A DNA stretch of 64,000 nt. It comes from CAWGUU01 sp963825765 (GTDB taxonomy: Bacteria > Actinomycetota > Acidimicrobiia > Acidimicrobiales > AC-14). A program made the position numbers and the translations under genes. The number at the start of each line of letters is the position of its first letter. Within the stretch, counting starts at the first letter, position 1. Below, piece by piece: positions 58,506-64,000 of the stretch. Below the pieces are notes generated by a model. That model searched no databases, had not been told where the DNA came from, and saw only the letters and a program-made list of their open reading frames with translations. The stretch lies in NCBI GenBank assembly GCA_963825765.1, contig CAWGUU010000012.1, forward strand, positions 1 through 64,000. Direction: 5' to 3'.

Positions 58506-59702
58506 ATGGCCCGAGTCTCGACGCGTATTGCGTCAATCGAAGAATCCGCAACACTCGCCGTCGACGCCAAGGCGAAGGCGCTGAAGGCGGCGGGAGAGCC
58601 CGTCATCGGCTTCGGGGCGGGTGAGCCCGACTTCCCGACGCCCGAGCACATCGTCGCCGCCGCGGAGGCGGCCTGCCGGGTGCCGCGCAACCACCACTAC
58701 ACGCCGGCGGGCGGCCTGCCCGAGCTGAAGGCGGCGATCGCCGAGAAGACCGCGAAGGACTCCGGCTTCGAGGTCAAGGCCAGCCAGGTCGTCGTCACCA
58801 ACGGGGCCAAGCAGGCGATCTACAACGCCTGCGCGGCGCTGCTGGACCCCGGCGACGAGGTGATACTGCCGGCCCCGTACTGGGTGACGTACCCGGAATC
58901 CATCCGGCTGGCCGGGGGAGTCACGATCGTCGTGTCGACCGACGAGAGCACCGGCTTCCGGGCCACCGTCGACGCCCTCGAGTCGGCCCGTTCGGAGCGC
59001 ACCAAGGCCCTGATGTTCGTCTCACCGTCGAACCCCACCGGCGCCGTGTACACCCCCGAGGAGGTCACTGCCGTCGGGCAGTGGGCCGCCGACAACGGGA
59101 TCTGGGTGATCACCGACGAGATCTACGAGCACCTCGTCTACGGCGACAACCGGTTTTCCTCGATTCCCGTCCTTGTCCCCGAGCTGGCCGACACCTGCAT
59201 CGTGGTGAACGGGGTGGCCAAGACCTTCGCCATGACCGGCTGGCGGGTCGGCTGGATGATCGGACCGGCCGATGTGGTCAAGGGCGCCGCCAACTTGCAG
59301 TCCCACGCCACGTCGAACGTCGCCAACGTGTCCCAGATGGCCGCGCTGGCCGCCCTCACCGGCGACATGGAGCCGATCGCACGGATGCGGGAGGCGTTCG
59401 ACCGCCGCCGCCGGCGGATGCACGAGATCCTCGTGGAGATGCCGGGCGTGACCTGCCTGGAGCCGGAGGGGGCCTTCTACGCCTTCCCGTCCTTCGCTGG
59501 CGTCCTGGGCCGCCAGATCGGCGGTTCGCAGGTCGACACCACCCTGCAGCTGGCCGACGTGGTGCTCGACAAGGCCAAGGTGGCCATCGTGCCCGGCGAG
59601 GCCTTCGGCGCCCCCGGCTACGTCCGCCTGTCCTACGCCCTCGGCGACGACGCCCTGGTGGAGGGCCTCACCCGCCTCGGGGACCTCCTCGCCGGCAGCT
59701 GA
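58506..59702 (+). CDS. aspC: Pyridoxal-phosphate aminotransferase (aspartate aminotransferase type)
   Basis: A 398-residue class I/II aminotransferase. It begins ARVSTRIASIEESATLAVDA and has the group I-beta signature GEPVIGFGAGEPDFPTPEHI. HYTPAGGLPELKAAIAEKT, SPSNPTGAVYTPEE and DEIYEHLVYG are family blocks. The cofactor lysine is in NGVAKTFAMTGWRVGWMIG, and the C-terminal Arg in GYVRLSYALGDD. It most likely interconverts aspartate/oxaloacetate and glutamate/2-oxoglutarate. ATG 58506 fits the family start; earlier in-frame ATGs would overlap the serC start. Confidence 0.93.
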   Translation: MARVSTRIASIEESATLAVDAKAKALKAAGEPVIGFGAGEPDFPTPEHIVAAAEAACRVPRNHHYTPAGGLPELKAAIAEKTAKDSGFEVKASQVVVTNGAKQAIYNACAALLDPGDEVILPAPYWVTYPESIRLAGGVTIVVSTDESTGFRATVDALESARSERTKALMFVSPSNPTGAVYTPEEVTAVGQWAADNGIWVITDEIYEHLVYGDNRFSSIPVLVPELADTCIVVNGVAKTFAMTGWRVGWMIGPADVVKGAANLQSHATSNVANVSQMAALAALTGDMEPIARMREAFDRRRRRMHEILVEMPGVTCLEPEGAFYAFPSFAGVLGRQIGGSQVDTTLQLADVVLDKAKVAIVPGEAFGAPGYVRLSYALGDDALVEGLTRLGDLLAGS

Positions 59703-59749
59703 ACCCAGCGGGTCGAGGCGACGATCGGCGGGCTAGCGTTCGCATCGAC

Positions 59750-61240
59750 ATGACCGTTTCGACCGAGCCGGCGACGGGCCCGACCGACGGCGGCGAGGCT
59801 GTCGAAGTCCTGGAGAACATCGATCTGCCGCTGGCGGCCACGACGCCCTACGGCAGGGCGCCGTCCGCTCCCGCCGCCGAGCGACGACAGGCCGGCCGGG
59901 CGCTCCGTCGCACGACGCCCCGATCGGGCCATGCCGAGTTCAGCCCGTCGCCGTCCCGTCCGGACCCGTTGGCGATACTCGAGGCCCAGCACGAGACGCG
60001 TGTCCCAGAGCTGATCCCGATCCGCTGGGGGCGGATGCTCGCCTCGCCGTTCACGTTCTACCGCGGGGCGGCGGCGGTGATGGCCTACGACCTCTCCACC
60101 ACGGCCACGACCGGGCTGGACGTGCAACTCTGCGGCGATGCCCACCTGCTGAACTTCGGGCTGTACGCGACGGCTGAGCGGCGGCTCGTCTTCGGCGCCA
60201 ACGACTTCGACGAGACGATCCGGGGACCGTGGGAGTGGGACCTCAAGCGCCTGGCCACCAGCCTGGCCGTGGCGGCCCACGCCGACGACATGCCGGACGA
60301 CGCCGCTCGGGTCGCGGCCGTCGCCTCGGCACGCTCCTACCGCCAGCACCTCGCCGAGTACGCGTGCATGCGCAGCCTCGACGTCTGGTACTCCACGGTC
60401 GACGTGGGCATGATCGAGCGGCTTTTCGCCGATCAGGCCCGGCGGCGGCGGCGGCCGACGGCACAATCGGCGGAGCGGGCCGCCCGGCGGGCCCGGCTGC
60501 ACGACAGCATCCAGGCGCTGCTGAAGCTCACCGAGGTGATCGACGGGCGCCACGTCATCCGTCACATGCCGCCGCTCGTGACCCGGGTCGACGACCACCC
60601 GGAGATCATCTCCCAGCTCGACGGCGTGGTGGCGAGCTATCTGGAGACGATCTCCGAGGAGAGGCGCTACCTGATCAGCCGCTACACCCTCAGCGACCTG
60701 GCGATGAAGGTGGTCGGCGTCGGCAGTGTCGGCACCCGCTGCTTCATCGGCCTCTTCCACGGCGACGGCTTCGACGAGGGAGCGGATCCGCTGTTCCTCC
60801 AGGTCAAGGAGGCGCTCCCTTCGGTGCTGGAGCCCTACCTGAGCCCGAGCCCCTTCCCCCACAACGGCCAGCGGGTTGTCATCGGCCAGAGGATGATGCA
60901 GGCCTTCCCCGACATCTTCCTGGGATGGGCGCTGGCTCCCGACACCGGACGCCAGTACTACGTCCGCCAGCTCCGGGACATGAAGGGCTCCTTCGACGTC
61001 GACCGCATGACCCCGGACGACCTCGAGCGCTACGGCGAGCTGTGCGGCTGGGCGCTGGCCCGCTCCCACGCCCGCAGTGGCGACGCCAGCGCCATCGGCG
61101 GCTACATCGGCACTGGCGACTCCTTCGACCGGGCGGTGGGAGAGTTCGCGGTCGCCTACGCCGATCAGAACCAGCGAGATTTCGACGCCCTCACCGCGGC
61201 GGTCGAAAGCGGCCGGATCGAGGCGCACACCGGCATCTGA
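59750..61240 (+). CDS. DUF2252 family protein
   Basis: A 496-residue protein with the DUF2252 signature: RPDPLAILEAQHETRVPELI, PIRWGRMLASPFTFYRGAAA, VQLCGDAHLLNFGLYATAER and VFGANDFDETIRGPWEWDLK. GDAHxxNFG and NDFDE resemble the catalytic loop and metal site of aminoglycoside-phosphotransferase-like kinases, so a kinase-like fold is likely, but no substrate is known. FPDIFLGWALAPDTGRQYYV, RQLRDMKGS and GWALARSHARSGDASAIGGY close the domain. Start ATG 59750. It is common in actinobacteria. Confidence 0.9.
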   Translation: MTVSTEPATGPTDGGEAVEVLENIDLPLAATTPYGRAPSAPAAERRQAGRALRRTTPRSGHAEFSPSPSRPDPLAILEAQHETRVPELIPIRWGRMLASPFTFYRGAAAVMAYDLSTTATTGLDVQLCGDAHLLNFGLYATAERRLVFGANDFDETIRGPWEWDLKRLATSLAVAAHADDMPDDAARVAAVASARSYRQHLAEYACMRSLDVWYSTVDVGMIERLFADQARRRRRPTAQSAERAARRARLHDSIQALLKLTEVIDGRHVIRHMPPLVTRVDDHPEIISQLDGVVASYLETISEERRYLISRYTLSDLAMKVVGVGSVGTRCFIGLFHGDGFDEGADPLFLQVKEALPSVLEPYLSPSPFPHNGQRVVIGQRMMQAFPDIFLGWALAPDTGRQYYVRQLRDMKGSFDVDRMTPDDLERYGELCGWALARSHARSGDASAIGGYIGTGDSFDRAVGEFAVAYADQNQRDFDALTAAVESGRIEAHTGI

Positions 61241-61276
61241 CCGGTGCTTGGGGTCTTTGCGCGCTCGACCGACGCG

Positions 61277-62760
61277 TCACTCGCGTTCCGCGACGGGTTC
61301 GACCGCCCGCACCAGCTCGTTCCCGCCCCAGTCGAGGCGCCAGCTCCCGGCCCAACGCTCGGCCGGATCGGCGTGGACGACGCTGTCGAGGTGCCACCAG
61401 TCGGCCTGCACCCGGTCGGGGGTGACGTCGACGACGACGTAGCCGTGGCGTTGCAGCTCCACGAACTTCACGTGGCGGTTCTGCCAGTTGAAGACCCGGG
61501 CGGCCAGCCTGGCCGCGACGGCACCGCCTGGTACGAGGATGCGGGCGAAGCTGGGCGACGACACGCTGGGGCTGACGAACTCGGCGCCCACCGGCAGATC
61601 GGCCGCCCACGACGAGTGGATGTCGCCGCTCAGCACCACGGCGTTGGCACCGGCGGCCGCCAGCCGCTCGTAGAGCCAGTCCCGCTCGGCGGGATAGCCG
61701 TCCCACTGGCCCGGGTTGACGAGCCGCCCCGCCACCAGGCCGATCGGCGCCACCACCACCTGGCTGCCGATCACCCGCCAGCGGGCGCGCGACGCCGCCA
61801 ACTCTCCCGCCAGCCACTCCTTCTGCGCCGCCCCGAGGAGCGACTTGCCGCGGTCCCGGTCGCGGACGCTGACCACCACCCGGTCACCCCCGTGCACCGG
61901 CCGGTCCCGCCCGATCAGGCGGGTGTCGAGCATGACCAGGTCGACGAGGTCGCCCCAGTGGAGGCAGCGGTACACCCGGTCGCCCTCACCCGGCCACCGC
62001 ACCGGCATCCACTCCCGGTAGGCCCGGATCGCCGCCGACCGGCGCGCCGACCAGGTCCCGTCCCGGCGGTCGTCGTGTTGGGCGGCGCCCTCCCGCCAGC
62101 TGCCCGCCGCCACCTCGTGGTCGTCCCACACCGCCACCATCGGATGGCGGGCGTGGAGCGCCTGGAGGTGGGGATCGGCCTTGTACTGGCGATGGCGAGC
62201 CCGGTAGTGGGCCAGCGAGGTGGCGGCGGCACGAGGCTGGTGGGGCCGCACCTCGGTGCGGGCGTGCCTGTCGTTCTCGTAGATGTAGTCGCCGACGTGG
62301 ACCACCAGGTCGACGTCACGGCCGGCGAGGTTGCGGTAGGCGTGGAACCGCCCGGCCGGCAGGGAGGCGCAGGACACAAGGCCGAGGCGCAGGCCGGCCA
62401 CCGGCTCGCCGAACGGCGGGGCGGTCCGCGTGCGCCCCACCGGGGAGTGGGTGCCGTCCGCCTCAGCGCCGGGACCTCGGAACCGGTACCAGTAGGTCGT
62501 GGCCGCCTCGAGCTCGTCCACGTCGACGTTCAGGGTGTGGTCGACGTCGGGACCGGTCTCCGCCGTCCCCTTGGCCACGACGTTGGCGAACCCCGGGTCC
62601 CGGGCCACCTCCCACCCGACGTCCACCGAGGCAGAGGCGGCCGCGGCGCGGCGCGGCAGGCGGGGACCACCGGGTCCACAGGATCACGCCGTGGGGGAGG
62701 GGGTCGCCGCTGGCGACGCCGTGCCGGAAGGGGCTGGTGTCCGCGGGGCTGGTCAGGGTC
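61277..62760 (-). pseudogene. phoD: PhoD-type alkaline phosphatase/phospholipase D, one frameshift, start unclear
   Basis: Joined frames give a PhoD-like enzyme. The N-terminal part ADTSPFRHGVASGDPLPHGV, ILWTRWSPP lies in one frame. After a one-base shift near 62645 the rest follows: VGWEVARDPGFANVV, TTYWYRFRGPG (Fn3-like domain), RLGLVSCASLPAG, VVHVGDYIYEN, MVAVWDDHEVA, LSGDIHSSWAADL. These are the metal-binding blocks of the calcium/iron-dependent PhoD phosphoesterases, normally exported. No signal peptide or convincing start is visible before the first block, and the boundary at ~62760 is approximate. The frame around the start may also be damaged. Confidence 0.78.
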
Positions 62761-62906
62761 GAGGCTCTCTGTGGTCCGGGTTGCCCCGATTTTTCTGAAA
62801 GTGTGGTGGTTCTGTCACTCTGGCGGTATCTGGCAGTCTGGCGCCTGGTGAGCGGACCGCCGACCACGCCGGCCCGCCGCCGTCCGGCCAAAGAAGGGTA
62901 CTGACT

Positions 62907-63551
62907 GTGTACGTGGGCATTCTCGGGGGGACCGGCCCGGCCGGACAGGCGCTGGCCGTGCGACTGGCGTCGGTCGGCTGCGAGGTCGTCATCGGGTCGC
63001 GGTCGGTGGAGCGGGCGGAGACAGCCTGTGACGAGCTGCGGTCGCGCTGGCCCGAGCGCGAGCTGGCCCTCCAGCCCGGCACCAACCCGGAGGCGGCCAA
63101 GGCCGACCTGGTGGTGGTGGCCACGATCTGGGAGGCCTCCGCCGAGACCGCGGCGTCGGTGGCCGGCGAGCTGGGCGGCAAGGTCGTGATCTCGATGGGC
63201 AACGCCCTGGCCAAGATCGACGGGGAGCTCCGGCCCGTGCGCCTGCCCGAAGGGTCGGTGGCGGCCGCCGTGCAGCACGCGGCGCCGGCGGCTCTCGTGG
63301 CCACCGCCTTCAACCACATCCCGGCTCGCGACCTCGGCCGGCTCGACCGCCCGCTCGTGGGCGACGTCATCATCTGCGCCGACCATCCCATCGCCGCCGA
63401 CGCCACCGCCGACCTGGTGCTCGCCATTCCCGGCCTGCGTCCCATCCGGTCGGGCTCACTGGCCCTGGCCGGCATTGTCGAGGGGTTCACCGCAGTCCTG
63501 ATCGGGATCAACCGCCGTGCCGGGATCCGGCTCACGGGCGTCGGCGACTGA
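62907..63551 (+). CDS. npdG: F420-dependent NADP reductase (NADPH-dependent F420 reductase)
   Basis: A 214-residue Rossmann protein transferring hydride between NADPH and coenzyme F420. It starts at GTG 62907 with YVGILGGTGPAGQALAVRLA (nucleotide site) and VVIGSRSVERAETAC (NADP phosphate-binding loop with Ser/Arg). VVVATIWEASAETAASV, VISMGNALAKIDGELRPV and VATAFNHIPARDL match the Fno/NpdG family. The C-terminal LIGINRRAGIRLTGVG is also typical. The presence of an F420 oxidoreductase implies F420 use in the cell. The next gene starts six bases after its stop. Confidence 0.9.
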   Translation: MYVGILGGTGPAGQALAVRLASVGCEVVIGSRSVERAETACDELRSRWPERELALQPGTNPEAAKADLVVVATIWEASAETAASVAGELGGKVVISMGNALAKIDGELRPVRLPEGSVAAAVQHAAPAALVATAFNHIPARDLGRLDRPLVGDVIICADHPIAADATADLVLAIPGLRPIRSGSLALAGIVEGFTAVLIGINRRAGIRLTGVGD

Positions 63552-63556
63552 CGCCG

Positions 63557-64000
63557 GTGCGCCTGTACGACACCGCCCGCGGCGAGGTCGCCGAATTCAG
63601 GCCCGGCCCGGTCGTCACCATGTACACGTGCGGGATCACGCCCTACGACGCCACCCACGTGGGCCACGCCGCCACCTACGTGCTGTACGACGTCCTGCAG
63701 CGCCGCCTGCGCGACATCGGCCATCGCACGCTGTGTGTCCGCAACATCACCGATGTCGACGACGACCTCCTCCGCAAGGCCCGTGAGCTGGGAGTTCCCT
63801 ACCTGGAGCTGGCCGCCAAGGAGACGGCCCGGTTCGAGGCCGACATGGCTGCCCTCGGCATGCTCCCCGCCTACAGCGAACCGCGCGCCACGTCGGCCAT
63901 CCACGACATCCTGGGCTTCATCGGCATGGTGCTCGACCGGGGTCACGCCTACCTGGCAGGAGGCGGCGTCTACTTCGACGTGGCCTCGTTCGAACGGTTC
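63557..64000 (+). CDS. mshC: Cysteine:GlcN-inositol ligase MshC-like / cysteinyl-tRNA synthetase family, 5' part
   Basis: The first 148 codons, cut by the window end. From GTG 63557 it reads VRLYDTARGEVAEFRPGPVV, TMYTCGITPYDATHVGHAAT, YVLYDVLQRRLRD, VRNITDVDDDLLRKARELGV and ETARFEADMAALGMLPAYSE, PRATSAI. The TCGITPYDATHxGHAATY block is the MshC version of the CysRS HIGH region (CysRS has CGPTVYDxxHIGNxR), and the first zinc Cys is present. MshC joins cysteine to GlcN-Ins in mycothiol synthesis. The KMSKS loop lies beyond the window. MshC is favoured over CysRS on the Ile-Thr-Pro-Tyr-Asp-Ala motif. Confidence 0.85.
   Translation, partial: MRLYDTARGEVAEFRPGPVVTMYTCGITPYDATHVGHAATYVLYDVLQRRLRDIGHRTLCVRNITDVDDDLLRKARELGVPYLELAAKETARFEADMAALGMLPAYSEPRATSAIHDILGFIGMVLDRGHAYLAGGGVYFDVASFERF

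Overview
The window is high-GC DNA (strong G/C third-position bias, GTG starts, ATGA/GTGA stop-start overlaps) from an actinobacterium. Ergothioneine genes (egtB, egtC, egtD), a mycothiol-type cysteine ligase (mshC-like), an F420-NADP oxidoreductase, the GatCAB amidotransferase, a PASTA-domain serine/threonine kinase, surface proteins with LARTG-like sorting signals and a maltokinase-glgB junction all fit Actinobacteria. The lack of Streptomyces or mycobacterial hallmark genes suggests a deep lineage such as Acidimicrobiia, but that placement is inference. No rRNA, tRNA, CRISPR array, insertion sequence or prophage was recognised.

Layout. 1-2634: a surface-polysaccharide operon (nucleotide-sugar dehydrogenase, family 2 glycosyltransferase, NAD-dependent epimerase) full of single-base frameshifts. 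2650-6861: two methyltransferases, a DinB-like protein, small or membrane proteins and a PIG-L deacetylase, with about one frameshift per minus-strand gene. 6876-9382: the 3' stub of a maltokinase gene fused by ATGA to an intact glgB. 9433-18121: the MoxR/DUF58/DUF4129/DUF4350/SpoIIM/RDD membrane cluster. 18131-27545: an SDR, a cysteine desulfurase with mnmA (tRNA thiolation), a lipoprotein, small membrane proteins, ligA and a MOSC protein. 27777-31356: a large secreted RTX / choice-of-anchor-L protein, frameshifted, plus a small membrane protein. 31598-36775: VOC, HIT, PASTA kinase, SDR and SCP2 genes. 36779-41053: a hydrolase, gatC-gatA-gatB and an ABM monooxygenase. 41177-44155: two paralogous surface proteins. 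44094-47174: egtB-egtC-egtD. 47217-53907: branched-chain amino acid genes (ilvD; a leader peptide with attenuator, then ilvB-ilvN-ilvC), with a third sortable surface protein between ilvD and ilvB. 53904-64000: DUF3291, a DEAD-box helicase, an ECF sigma factor beside a secreted four-repeat cysteine protein, serC, aspC, DUF2252, phoD, npdG and the start of mshC.

Two themes stand out. First, many gene junctions carry a short tandem repeat whose unit contains the stop codon, the start codon or the Shine-Dalgarno plus start of the flanking genes (3401-3485, 17187-17214, 22126-22205, 24138-24191, 24405-24427, 36256-36375, 40675-40734, 43983-44107). Units overlapping coding sequence have lengths divisible by three (18, 18, 24, 21 bp), while purely intergenic or start-side units do not (14, 17, 8, 20 bp). 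Second, frameshifts are unevenly distributed: very dense in the first 2.6 kb (mostly single extra G or C), sparse elsewhere, and often in homopolymers or low-complexity linkers. This looks more like consensus error than gene decay, although that cannot be proven from the sequence alone.
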